DNA of 18,707 nt from CAYUNA01 sp047629355 (GCA_047629355.1 JBLHWU010000131.1:1-18707), one strand, 5' to 3'; counted from the stretch's first letter, positions 8,647-15,712 are shown. Numbers and translations: made by a program. The notes: a model not told the origin generated them from the sequence alone.

Positions 8647-8763
8647 CTCAAAAGTCCAAAAAAAACATAGAATATTTGCTAGCTTCCGCAGTTTCTTTTG
8701 AAAGATGGATGTCTTTAATGTGATAAAATCTTTGTTAAATGAATGATAATACGATAAAAATGG

Positions 8764-8793
8764 TTGAATTTTAGAAACAAAATTCTAAATTTG
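8764..8793 (+). promoter_or_regulatory. Bacteroidota-type promoter, probably for the TonB receptor gene
   Basis: TTG at 8764-8766, a 19-base spacer and TAAATTTG at 8786-8793 match the Bacteroidota primary sigma consensus exactly (TTG-N19-TAnnTTTG). Within the spacer and -7 box, TTTAGAA (8770-8776) and TTCTAAA (8783-8789) form a perfect inverted repeat with a 6-base gap, a plausible operator. If it drives the receptor at 9210, the leader is about 400 bases. Alternatively it drives a short RNA ending at the T-run near 8889-8896. Confidence 0.55.
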
Positions 8794-9013
8794 CGGAGGT
8801 TCTCAAAGATGGGAATTGAATACTAAACGTTTTATAAAAAATAATTTAAAAACACCTACTAAAATAAGTGCGGCGCAAAGTAACGACTTTTTTTTAAAAT
8901 TGCTCTGATAAATTCTAATCCCTACGAAAATATTTTTATATATTCATTTCAAACTGCGCTAATATCACTATTTTAAACACCTAATAACCAAACAGATAGA
9001 GCATTTATAGAAT

Positions 9014-9049
9014 TCCCGATAAAAGTTATCCTACGGACTCCCGATAAAA
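9014..9049. repeat. Short direct repeat TCCCGATAAAA, two copies
   Basis: The 11-mer TCCCGATAAAA occurs at 9014-9024 and 9039-9049, a 25-base period, in the presumed leader of the TonB receptor gene. Two copies spaced about 2.5 helical turns apart could be protein binding sites, or a fragment of a dispersed repeat. Confidence 0.45.
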
Positions 9050-9209
9050 TTTTTTTTAGTAAAAAATCGTTAACCTGATTTTTTAGCAACTCCACGCGAG
9101 CAGTTGATTTTAATCTAATTGTTATTTTTGAGTTCAGCTACTTAGGCACTTTTTCAGAATACACCAATACACTATTTAGAATAAAATATCAAATTAAACT
9201 TTTTCAAGT

Positions 9210-11579
9210 ATGACTAAATTTTGTACTGTTTTATTAGCCTTTTTTTGTTCGGCTAACCTTATTGCACAAAACGCTAGCCTTTCTGGAATCATCAAAGATG
9301 CAGTTTCGGAAGAAGGGCTTTTTACTGCCACCGTTCAATCAGGCACAACGGGAACGACCGCCGATTTGGAAGGAAGATATGGCTTAGAATTGCCTGCAGG
9401 CGACCATATCATAGAATTCAATTACGTCGGCTACGAAGTCAAATCAGTCGCTATTAAACTGAAAGCGGGTGAAAACAAGACACTTGATGTCAGCCTGACT
9501 GAAGAAGCGACATTATTAAATACGGCAACCGTCACCAGTGGAAAATTTGAAAAACCATTGAGTGAAGTTACCGTTTCGATGGAGATTTTAAAGCCTGCCT
9601 TACTCGAACGCACCAATTCTACTAGTATAAAAGGTGTTTTGGACAAAGTGCCCGGTCTTAGTTTCGTTGGTGATCAAGCCAATATTCGCGGTGGTTCTGG
9701 CTTCTCGTACGGTGCAGGAAGTCGGGTATTGTTATTAATTGATGATATTCCCTTTTTACAAGCGGATTCAGGCGTACCGCAATGGTCAGATGTTCCCTTT
9801 GAAAATTTAGAACAAATTGAAGTTATCAAAGGTGCGGCTTCTGCTCTTTATGGTTCGTCAGCGTTGAATGGCGTCGTGAATGCCCGCACCGCTTATGCTA
9901 AATCGAAGCCACAAACGAAAATTTCTCCTTATTATAATTATACTTTAAATCCTTCCCGAAAAGAAACCGCTTGGTGGGGCGATGACCATCCTTATCAAGT
10001 CGGTGCGAGTGTATCTCATAAGCGAAAAATCGGTAAATTGGATATGATTGTCGGCGGTTTTTATTCTGATAATAAGAGCCACAATCGTTACGCCGATGGT
10101 AAGCGTGGGCGTGTAAATACCAATTTTCGCTACCGTTTTACCGACCGTTTTAACATTAGTATGAATGCTAACCTTATCAAAACAAAAGGCAGCAGCTGGT
10201 TTTATTGGGCAGAAGACCCATCTGAAGATTTATTAAACCTTCGAGAACCTTCTGAATCCACTCGTTCTGAGTCAGAAAGTACTCGTTTCAATATTGACCC
10301 AAGCGTCACTTATTTTGACAATCATGACAACAAACATGTCCTCAAAGGTCGATTTTACAATACTGGAAATAGCAATACCAATGTAGCGGCAGGAGACCAA
10401 TCGAATACCGCCCGTTTATACTACGGGGAATATCAATTTCAAAAGAATTTCAAAGGTATGAATATGGTCGCGACAACGGGTTTAGTCCTGACGCATAGCA
10501 ATGTAAAAGCGCCCTTGTACGGCAACCATGATTTCAACTCCAACAACTACGCAGCATATTTGCAGTTGGATAAAAAAATCGGTGACAAGCTCAATTTATC
10601 AAGCGGTGTGCGCGCAGAACGCAATGAAATCATACGTCCAGAGATTTTGGAATATCCAGATATTAACTTGATAGATACCTTACTTGGTGGGAAAATCACG
10701 GAAACGAAGCCTGTATTTCGCTTGGGTGCAAACTACAAAGCCGCTGATTTCACCTTCTTGCGTGCTTCTTGGGGACAAGGTTATCGCTTCCCGACAATTG
10801 CTGAAAAATTTATTTCAACCTCTTTTGGAGGAACGAATATTAACCCTAATTTAGACCTAAAATCAGAGACAGGTTGGACGGCTGAAATTGGTATCAAACA
10901 AGGCTATAAAATCTCAAATCTGAATGGTTTTATCGATGTTGCTTTTTTCTGGTCAGAATATAATGATATGATGGAATTTAATGTCGTCGATGGCAATTTA
11001 TTAGGGGCATTTAAATCTCAAAATATTGGTGATACGGAAATTAGAGGAATGGACATTAGCTTTGTCGGAACGGGAGATTTATTTGGTATCAAAACGGATT
11101 TCTTAGCTGGTTATACTTATTTAAACCCTAAGTTTAAAAAGTTTGACCGAGAAGCGGAATCAGGAACAGAAGCGTGGAATAATGCTATTAACTCTTCAGT
11201 TTGCAATGGTATTAATGACGGTGGAACTTTCGAGAATTGTCAAAATATATTGAAGTATCGTAGCAAACACAGTGTAAAAATGGACATTCAAATGACCCGC
11301 AAGAAATTATCCATAGGTTTTGGTGCAATTTACAATAGCAAAATGGTCAACATTGACAATGTCCTAGAATTGCTGATTGCGGCTGGTTCTATCGGCGAAT
11401 GGCGGCGACAAAATAACCACGGCAACTTGATTTTGAGCGCACGGGCATCTTACCAAATTACCGATTTTTGGAAAATTGCGGTGATTGGAAAAAATATTAG
11501 CAATCAAGAATACGTCTCTCGCCCAGGGCAATTGGAAGCACCTGCGAATGTGGCGGTTCGGATGGATTTTGACTTTTAA
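9210..11579 (+). CDS. TonB-dependent outer-membrane receptor
   Basis: The 789-residue product has a signal peptide at 1-20 (ending NLIAQ). Residues about 22-98 form the carboxypeptidase-regulatory-like extension frequent in Bacteroidota receptors (LSGIIKDAVSEEGLFTATV, GTTADLEGRYGLELPAG, FNYVGYE). The plug spans about 114-228, with IKGVLDKVPGLSF, ANIRGGSGFSYGAGSRVLLLIDDIP and the conserved IEVIKGAASALYGSSALNG. The rest is a 22-strand-type beta-barrel (RFRYRF/NISMNANL patterns), with the late motif GQGYRFPTIAEKF and a terminal aromatic ending MDFDF for Bam recognition. Family role: energised import of a large or scarce ligand through TonB-ExbBD. The length and lack of a SusD partner argue against SusC; it resembles BtuB/FecA-like receptors. 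The ligand cannot be told from sequence. No cobalamin riboswitch was recognised upstream. Confidence 0.95.
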   Translation: MTKFCTVLLAFFCSANLIAQNASLSGIIKDAVSEEGLFTATVQSGTTGTTADLEGRYGLELPAGDHIIEFNYVGYEVKSVAIKLKAGENKTLDVSLTEEATLLNTATVTSGKFEKPLSEVTVSMEILKPALLERTNSTSIKGVLDKVPGLSFVGDQANIRGGSGFSYGAGSRVLLLIDDIPFLQADSGVPQWSDVPFENLEQIEVIKGAASALYGSSALNGVVNARTAYAKSKPQTKISPYYNYTLNPSRKETAWWGDDHPYQVGASVSHKRKIGKLDMIVGGFYSDNKSHNRYADGKRGRVNTNFRYRFTDRFNISMNANLIKTKGSSWFYWAEDPSEDLLNLREPSESTRSESESTRFNIDPSVTYFDNHDNKHVLKGRFYNTGNSNTNVAAGDQSNTARLYYGEYQFQKNFKGMNMVATTGLVLTHSNVKAPLYGNHDFNSNNYAAYLQLDKKIGDKLNLSSGVRAERNEIIRPEILEYPDINLIDTLLGGKITETKPVFRLGANYKAADFTFLRASWGQGYRFPTIAEKFISTSFGGTNINPNLDLKSETGWTAEIGIKQGYKISNLNGFIDVAFFWSEYNDMMEFNVVDGNLLGAFKSQNIGDTEIRGMDISFVGTGDLFGIKTDFLAGYTYLNPKFKKFDREAESGTEAWNNAINSSVCNGINDGGTFENCQNILKYRSKHSVKMDIQMTRKKLSIGFGAIYNSKMVNIDNVLELLIAAGSIGEWRRQNNHGNLILSARASYQITDFWKIAVIGKNISNQEYVSRPGQLEAPANVAVRMDFDF

Positions 11580-11581
11580 AT

Positions 11582-11680
11582 AGCAATTTGGATGTTTAGA
11601 TATTTGGATATTTAGAAGTTCAGAATTGTTGATTACGCTGTTATTTCTAGATATCCAAAAATCCAAACCTCTAAATATCT
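11582..11680. repeat. Long inverted repeat directly after the TonB receptor gene
   Basis: Arms 11582-11617 and 11645-11680 are imperfect reverse complements of 36 bases around a 27-base loop. The inner 15 bases (TTTGGATATTTAGAA at 11603-11617 and TTCTAGATATCCAAA at 11645-11659) differ at one position, which remains a G-U pair in RNA; the inner 24 differ at three. Within the left arm, TTTGGAT-type units also repeat directly. It begins two bases after the stop codon at 11579. It lacks a classical U-run. Confidence 0.75.
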
Positions 11681-11768
11681 TACCTAAAACTTGCACATCT
11701 GGGATACATATTGTAAATTTATTTAATAATTCAAATTTTCAATAAATTTACTACACGGAATTCCCTAG

Positions 11769-12938
11769 ATGAGTATTAGAAACGCCATAAACAATCCACG
11801 TCAAATCAAGACGGGAATCTCCAAAGTCAGCCGAAATATTGCGGGGTGCGTTGTCAATATTGTCCAACCCGTTGCGCTCGAAAATGCAAAAATAAACTGT
11901 CCACATTGTTCTAATAATCCGACTATCCTTGGGGTGGAAGGCGAGGTGGTTTGTCCAAATTGTCAAGCTCGATATTTTGAATGGAATCCTTCTTCTATTC
12001 TGACAACTGAGTATGAAAATGTAGCGGAAGAAGACCAATATCGGTTTAGTGTACTGATGTTTCAAATTGCGGAACATTTAGAAAATAGAGAATTTTATAA
12101 AGCAAAAATTAAATGTGGAGAAGCCTTTGAAATTAGTGAGACGACTGCTCAAACTTGGATATTCGCAGCGTATTGCACTTATTTTGACGCTCCGAAAGAA
12201 ATTATTTTAAAACAAAATGGGTCAGAATTGCTAAGTTATTTAGAACGAGCGGATTATATTGAAAATGAAGATTTTACACAGCCTATTCGGCAGGCATTAG
12301 GTTACCATTTATATCATTTTTTACTTAAAAAGATGATATTTTTAAAAATGGAAGACACGCATGAATATGATAAATTCAAATCCATCAGTTTTTATGTTTA
12401 TAATTTCAAGTTTTGCTTTGCCTTATCGAATGATGTCTTCTTTTTAAAAGAATTAATCGCCCATTTTTATGGTCAAAAAAAAGAGAATTGGTTTGATTAT
12501 AAAATTAATAATTTATTTTTAAATAAATATGAATTTGTCTCTCGCATCACGGGCGCACCGTCTTTTTCCGCTCCAGAGCTAGACCAAATTATTTTAAAAA
12601 TTAAAGAAACTGAACCTGATTATGAACCACCAACCATGCTTGGAGGAGATTTTCAGGGTAAAGAAAAAATGCCGCTCGGCGAATTGCTGACTGCCCGAAA
12701 AAGGCATAAGGAAAAAGCAGAAGAGTCCTTTAGGATTGCACAAATTGAGAAGGAAGAACGAAAAGTAGAACTCACCAAGCGCAAAGCCGATGCGAAAAAA
12801 GCAGAGAAACGAAACCGTCTGTTTATTATTGGTCTCGTCCTACTTTGGTTGGGGTTCATTATATGGGCTTTCCTTAATTACGCGATTCCTGTGATATTTT
12901 TTATCATCATTATTCTTGCTGTTTTTAAAACCAAGTAG
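11769..12938 (+). CDS. Zinc-ribbon, coiled-coil, C-terminal membrane protein of unknown function
   Basis: The 389-residue product is not a family I can name. A zinc ribbon is formed by Cys44-Pro-His-Cys47 and Cys62-Pro-Asn-Cys65. Residues about 85-300 are largely helical, with tetratricopeptide-like amphipathic stretches (NREFYKAKIKCGEAFEISETTAQTWIFAAYCTY), possibly a TPR-like scaffold. Residues about 305-350 are a highly charged helix or coiled coil (ARKRHKEKAEESFRIAQIEK, EERKVELTKRKADAKKAEKR). Two adjacent hydrophobic helices at about 351-368 and 371-386 anchor the C-terminus, so the ribbon and helical region are probably cytoplasmic. It lies 189 bases after the receptor gene, with a long inverted repeat in between, so it is likely separately transcribed. 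Its 3' end has a perfect palindrome. The ATG at 11769 gives the only full reading of this frame. Confidence 0.85.
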   Translation: MSIRNAINNPRQIKTGISKVSRNIAGCVVNIVQPVALENAKINCPHCSNNPTILGVEGEVVCPNCQARYFEWNPSSILTTEYENVAEEDQYRFSVLMFQIAEHLENREFYKAKIKCGEAFEISETTAQTWIFAAYCTYFDAPKEIILKQNGSELLSYLERADYIENEDFTQPIRQALGYHLYHFLLKKMIFLKMEDTHEYDKFKSISFYVYNFKFCFALSNDVFFLKELIAHFYGQKKENWFDYKINNLFLNKYEFVSRITGAPSFSAPELDQIILKIKETEPDYEPPTMLGGDFQGKEKMPLGELLTARKRHKEKAEESFRIAQIEKEERKVELTKRKADAKKAEKRNRLFIIGLVLLWLGFIIWAFLNYAIPVIFFIIIILAVFKTK

Positions 12939-12945
12939 AGTCCAT

Positions 12946-12977
12946 AATGTAGCGGCGACTAAAGTCGCCGCTACATT
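12946..12977. repeat. Perfect 15-bp palindrome AATGTAGCGGCGACT / AGTCGCCGCTACATT
   Basis: Arms 12946-12960 and 12963-12977 are exact reverse complements separated by AA. It is GC-rich in an AT-rich setting and begins 8 bases after the stop at 12938. No U-run follows, so it is not a typical intrinsic terminator. The GTAGCGGCGACT core is, to my recollection, a palindrome type found dispersed in many bacterial genomes. It separates the zinc-ribbon gene from the cytochrome/monooxygenase gene. Confidence 0.85.
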
Positions 12978-13026
12978 TGAGAAATTTTCCGTAAATTTAC
13001 TTTTTAAAAAATTACCAAATTTACTT

Positions 13027-14610
13027 ATGAAAAAGCAAATCACCATTCTCACGCTTGGAATGTTTCTAACTTTCCAGTCCCTCAACGCCCAAATAAACTT
13101 CAGCGAACACATTGCCCCCATCATTTTCGAAAATTGTACAACTTGCCATCGTCAAGGAGAAGTTGCACCTTTTGCGCTGGAATCTTATGAAGATGTCGCG
13201 GCTTATGCGTCGATGATTAAATACGTGACGGGCATTCGATACATGCCACCGTGGAAACCTGACCGTGAATTTTCGGAATTTTTGGGAGAGCGATATTTGA
13301 CTGATGAAGAAATTCAAATGATTGCAGATTGGGCAGATGATGGAGCGCCGCAAGGGGACCCAAATCTCGCGCCATCTGTGCCAAACTTTCCAGATGGCTC
13401 GGCTTTGGGCACACCGGATTTAGTATTGTCCTTTTCAGAAAGCTTTGAACATCAAGGGAATATGACTGATAATTATCGAGTTTTCGTTTTGCCAACTGGC
13501 TTGACAGAAGATAAAGAAATCGCAGCTGTTGAAGTTCGTCCTGGCAATTCCAAAATCGTACACCATGCACTAGTTGCTTATGATGATTCTGGCGAAGGAC
13601 AAGCTTTGGATGATAATACCCCAGAATATGGTTATGATGGTTTTGGCGGTTTTGGGGTCAATGGTGTTTTTGATAAACAATTTCCAGCTTATGTGCCGGG
13701 GCAACGTCCTCGTTTTTTTCAAAACGGATTGGGACAATTACTGCCAGCAGAGTCAGATTTATTGGTTCAGATGCATTACGCGCCGTTTCCAACCAATGAA
13801 ATGGACTCCAGTTCTGTCAATATTTTTTATAAAAATGAACCCGTCGAGCGATATGTTGAACAACATGTTATGCTACCATTCTCTGGAGTACTGACTAATG
13901 GACCATTTTTCATCCCTGCCAATATCGTGAAGACTTTCCACGGAATTTACAATGTGCCGATTAAGGCGAGCATCATGGGCGTCGCACCACACATGCACTT
14001 ATTGGGGCAAGATTGGACGGTCTTGTTGATTAGTCCGCAAGGCGATACGACCAATTTGGTTTCGATACCAGAGTGGGATTTCAATTGGCAAGGAAGCTAT
14101 TGGTTTAGAAAATTTGTGATTGCTGAGTCTGGTTCGCAAATTCATGCTTATGCAACTTATGATAATACGGCGGAGAACCCATTGAATCCAAATAATCCAC
14201 CGCAATTCGTTTCTTGGGGTGAGCAGACCACCGATGAAATGTACTATTTACCCATTTCTTACGTACCGTATGCAGAAGGAGATGAAGATGTTGTTTTTGA
14301 TGAAAATCTGACGCCAACCGAGGGTGATTTTAATTTGGTGACGCCAGAAAATAAGATGTATCCTGTCTTTCCAAATCCAACGGGCGATGAAGTAATCGCT
14401 GGTTTTAGCTTAGCGAATCGTAGCCAAATTGACATTCAAGTCCTTGATTTACAAGGTCGTTTGGTAAAAATAGTGGTTGATAATAAGCTGTATCTCTCAG
14501 GGTATCATCAAGTAAAATGGAATGCTAATGATTTACCAAAAGGGATTTATTTGGTGAATGTGCGAGGAGAAGGGTTTACGTTATCAGAGAAAATTTCGGT
14601 GATGGATTAA
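13027..14610 (+). CDS. Cytochrome c / PHM-type copper monooxygenase with T9SS sorting domain
   Basis: The start at 13027 is preferred because a signal peptide begins there (MKKQITILTLGMFLTFQSLNAQ). A start at 12916 would overlap the previous gene and translate the palindrome. Residues 23-110 are a c-type cytochrome domain: C37-T-T-C40-H41 for covalent haem and YMPPW (Met73) as probable axial ligand. Residues about 125-430 match the two-domain ascorbate-dependent copper type II monooxygenase fold (peptidylglycine alpha-hydroxylating and dopamine beta-monooxygenase family). All expected copper ligands appear in order: H179-H180 (IVHHALV), H250 (VQMHYAP), H322-x-H324 (PHMHLLG) and M405 in TDEMYYL. 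Residues about 444-527 are a T9SS type A tail (VFPNPTGDEVIAGF, VLDLQGRLV, LPKGIYLVNV). It is likely secreted to the surface. The haem may replace ascorbate as electron donor (inference). Substrate unknown. An intrinsic terminator follows. Confidence 0.88.
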   Translation: MKKQITILTLGMFLTFQSLNAQINFSEHIAPIIFENCTTCHRQGEVAPFALESYEDVAAYASMIKYVTGIRYMPPWKPDREFSEFLGERYLTDEEIQMIADWADDGAPQGDPNLAPSVPNFPDGSALGTPDLVLSFSESFEHQGNMTDNYRVFVLPTGLTEDKEIAAVEVRPGNSKIVHHALVAYDDSGEGQALDDNTPEYGYDGFGGFGVNGVFDKQFPAYVPGQRPRFFQNGLGQLLPAESDLLVQMHYAPFPTNEMDSSSVNIFYKNEPVERYVEQHVMLPFSGVLTNGPFFIPANIVKTFHGIYNVPIKASIMGVAPHMHLLGQDWTVLLISPQGDTTNLVSIPEWDFNWQGSYWFRKFVIAESGSQIHAYATYDNTAENPLNPNNPPQFVSWGEQTTDEMYYLPISYVPYAEGDEDVVFDENLTPTEGDFNLVTPENKMYPVFPNPTGDEVIAGFSLANRSQIDIQVLDLQGRLVKIVVDNKLYLSGYHQVKWNANDLPKGIYLVNVRGEGFTLSEKISVMD

Positions 14611-14634
14611 TTAACGTTCATTGACTATTTTTAT

Positions 14635-14676
14635 AAAAAAGGAAGGCATTCATCTTGAAATGCTTTCCTTTTTTTT
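14635..14676 (+). terminator. Intrinsic terminator of the cytochrome/monooxygenase gene
   Basis: GGAAGGCATT (14641-14650) pairs with AATGCTTTCC (14659-14668), with one G-U pair and an 8-base loop. An A6 run before and a T8 run after (14669-14676) extend the stem and supply the U-tract. It sits 25 bases after the stop codon at 14610. Confidence 0.9.
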
Positions 14677-14709
14677 GTAAAAACAATCCTTTAAAATTCC
14701 CTACCTTTG
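14674..14709 (+). promoter_or_regulatory. Candidate promoter of the PycTM-like gene
   Basis: TACCTTTG at 14702-14709 (followed by CGCC) fits the Bacteroidota -7 box TAnnTTTG. TTTG at 14674-14677 could be the -33 element, but the spacing of 24 bases is longer than the usual 19 or so, and it overlaps the U-tract of the preceding terminator. The start site would fall near 14716, giving a leader of about 120 bases that contains the 13-bp inverted repeat. Confidence 0.5.
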
Positions 14710-14725
14710 CGCCAAATTACACCAT

Positions 14726-14823
14726 AAGAAGTTATTTAAAAATAGGTTGCGGGTCTCTAAAAACGTCTTTTTATTCCAATTGATTTTTTTTATTTCTTAG
14801 GAACGCGAAATAAATAACTTCTT
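14726..14823 (+). promoter_or_regulatory. Structured leader: perfect 13-bp long-range stem before the PycTM-like gene
   Basis: AAGAAGTTATTTA (14726-14738) and TAAATAACTTCTT (14811-14823) are exact reverse complements separated by 72 bases. They lie between the candidate promoter and the ATG at 14837. In RNA the stem would close a loop of 72 bases and end 13 bases before the start codon, where it could affect ribosome access. The loop includes a GGTTGCGGGTCTCT stretch and a U-rich tract. I recognise no known riboswitch in it. Confidence 0.5.
14798..14817 (+). repeat. 20-base motif TAGGAACGCGAAATAAATAA, copy 1
   Basis: Near-identical 20-mers occur at 14798-14817 (plus), 15713-15732 (plus, with one C to T change in the core) and 15856-15875 (minus, AAGGAACGCGAATTAAATAA). 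Copy 1 overlaps the right arm of the leader stem and lies 19 bases before the PycTM-like start codon. Copies 2 and 3 form the outer ends of a long palindrome. Confidence 0.65.
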
Positions 14824-14836
14824 TGCAAAACGAAAA

Positions 14837-15391
14837 ATGAAGGAACCAACTACAAAAAAATTGACCAAGACATCCAAAGAGGTCATCAATATTATTCGAA
14901 CCACTCAACGTAATAACATTGAATTGACTGCGATTGCAGACAACAAAGCCAACGTTCTTTTAAGTCTAAATGCCATTATGATTGCCGCGATAATTCCGAT
15001 GGTGATTGCCAATACGGAAATGGTTTTTGACCGGTTTTTATACGTTCCGCTACTCATTTTTGCGACGACTTGTTTTGGTACAATTTATATCTGTACCCAA
15101 GTATTGAAGCCTAGCCGTTTTGAAGAATTCCGAGATGACGATGATACCGATGGAGAGTTTAGTCCCTTCTTTTTCGGTAACTTCTATGATATGAAGCCGA
15201 ATGAATATTTCAGCTACATGAACCGATCTTTGGCAGATTCAGAGATGGTAAAGCGACACTTGGCAAAGGATTTATTTTATGTTGGACGTCGGTTGGGAAA
15301 GAAAATGAAGAAGATGAGGTTGGCGTTTAATATATTTTTAACTGGTGTTTTTTTGACGTTAATTGCGGTTATTGCGGTTATTTTGATTTAA
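14837..15391 (+). CDS. Pycsar-effector-like membrane protein (PycTM / DUF5706 family), no cyclase nearby
   Basis: The 184-residue product carries the family signature: an N-terminal amphipathic helix, then IELTAIADNKANVLLSLNAI (residues 28-47, core ADNKAN at 34-39) running into a first TM helix at about 40-58. A second TM helix follows at about 67-89, then an acidic loop (FRDDDDTDGEFSP), FFFGNFYDMKPNEYFSYM at 111-128, a basic helix RRLGKKMKKMR and a last TM helix at about 162-184. In Pycsar anti-phage defence, PycTM effectors are activated by cyclic UMP or CMP made by the PycC cyclase and impair the membrane. No cyclase, HD domain or other defence gene lies beside this one: the neighbours are a secreted copper enzyme and a convergent M32 peptidase. 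It could be an orphan effector or a family member with another role. Its leader is structured and its 3' side carries the multi-hairpin repeat. Confidence 0.82.
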   Translation: MKEPTTKKLTKTSKEVINIIRTTQRNNIELTAIADNKANVLLSLNAIMIAAIIPMVIANTEMVFDRFLYVPLLIFATTCFGTIYICTQVLKPSRFEEFRDDDDTDGEFSPFFFGNFYDMKPNEYFSYMNRSLADSEMVKRHLAKDLFYVGRRLGKKMKKMRLAFNIFLTGVFLTLIAVIAVILI

Positions 15392-15449
15392 AAGAACCGC
15401 ACAGCAATACCGTATAAAGTAAATTTCATTGCATTTTTACAAGGGGATT

Positions 15450-15571
15450 TTAAGGGGCAAAAACGGTTTATAAAAACCGTTTTTACCCCTTAACAAGCAC
15501 ACCCGCATTGCCGCAGGCAATGCGCACTGTATTTTTTGAAGCTCGAAAACCTTACGATTCTCTCGCTTCTT
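15450..15571 (+). repeat. Copy B of the ~122-base multi-hairpin element, 3' of the PycTM-like gene
   Basis: It opens with a 20-base stem (15450-15469 with 15474-15493, loop ATAA) having one C/A mismatch; its core is AAAAACGGTTT / AAACCGTTTTT closed by TTAAGGGG / CCCCTTAA. A second hairpin, CGCATTGCC-GCA-GGCAATGCG, occupies 15504-15524. Then comes the conserved block with GCACTGT, TTTTTTGAAGC, GAAAACCTTA and TCTCGCTTCT (to 15571), within which GAAGC and GCTTC can pair. It starts about 58 bases after the stop at 15391, in sense orientation, as copy A does for its gene. Both hairpins show compensatory differences from copy A. Confidence 0.78.
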
Positions 15572-15712
15572 AAACTTTAAACAAACTTACTTTACAGCGT
15601 AAGCAATACCATCTGAATTAAGCTTTATTAAGTTTTCAAGGCACATCGCGCCGACACCTCTAAAATTTAATGAACCTTAGTAGTTATTCAAGTTAATCCT
15701 AGAACTCATGAT

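Larger units (their letters stand above)
8451..9209. other. Long divergent intergenic region with promoter-like sites
   Basis: These 759 bases separate a minus-strand gene (start 8450) from the TonB receptor gene (start 9210). I see a perfect hairpin at 8617-8646, the best promoter match of the window at 8764-8793, a T8 run near 8889-8896, and an 11-base direct repeat at 9014 and 9039. On the minus strand around 8867-8878, TTACTTTGCGCC resembles a -7 region for the leftward gene, with no good -33 partner. No ORF of useful size is present; ATG GGA ATT GAA TAC TAA at 8809-8826 would encode only five residues. Confidence 0.6.

Noticed and set aside
8809..8826. Five-codon leader peptide (MGIEY) with GGAGG upstream
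   Set aside because: The GGAGG lies at or before the expected transcription start of the 8764-8793 promoter, and Bacteroidota rarely rely on Shine-Dalgarno pairing.
8794..9209. Cobalamin riboswitch for the TonB receptor
   Set aside because: I could not find a conserved B12-box-like sequence or the expected arrangement of stems.
9210..11579. SusC of a SusCD glycan-uptake pair
   Set aside because: No SusD-like lipoprotein follows, and the length (789 residues) is shorter than typical SusC.
12916..13026. Upstream start for the cytochrome/monooxygenase gene
   Set aside because: It would overlap the previous gene by 23 bases, translate the perfect palindrome and bury the signal peptide that begins at 13027.
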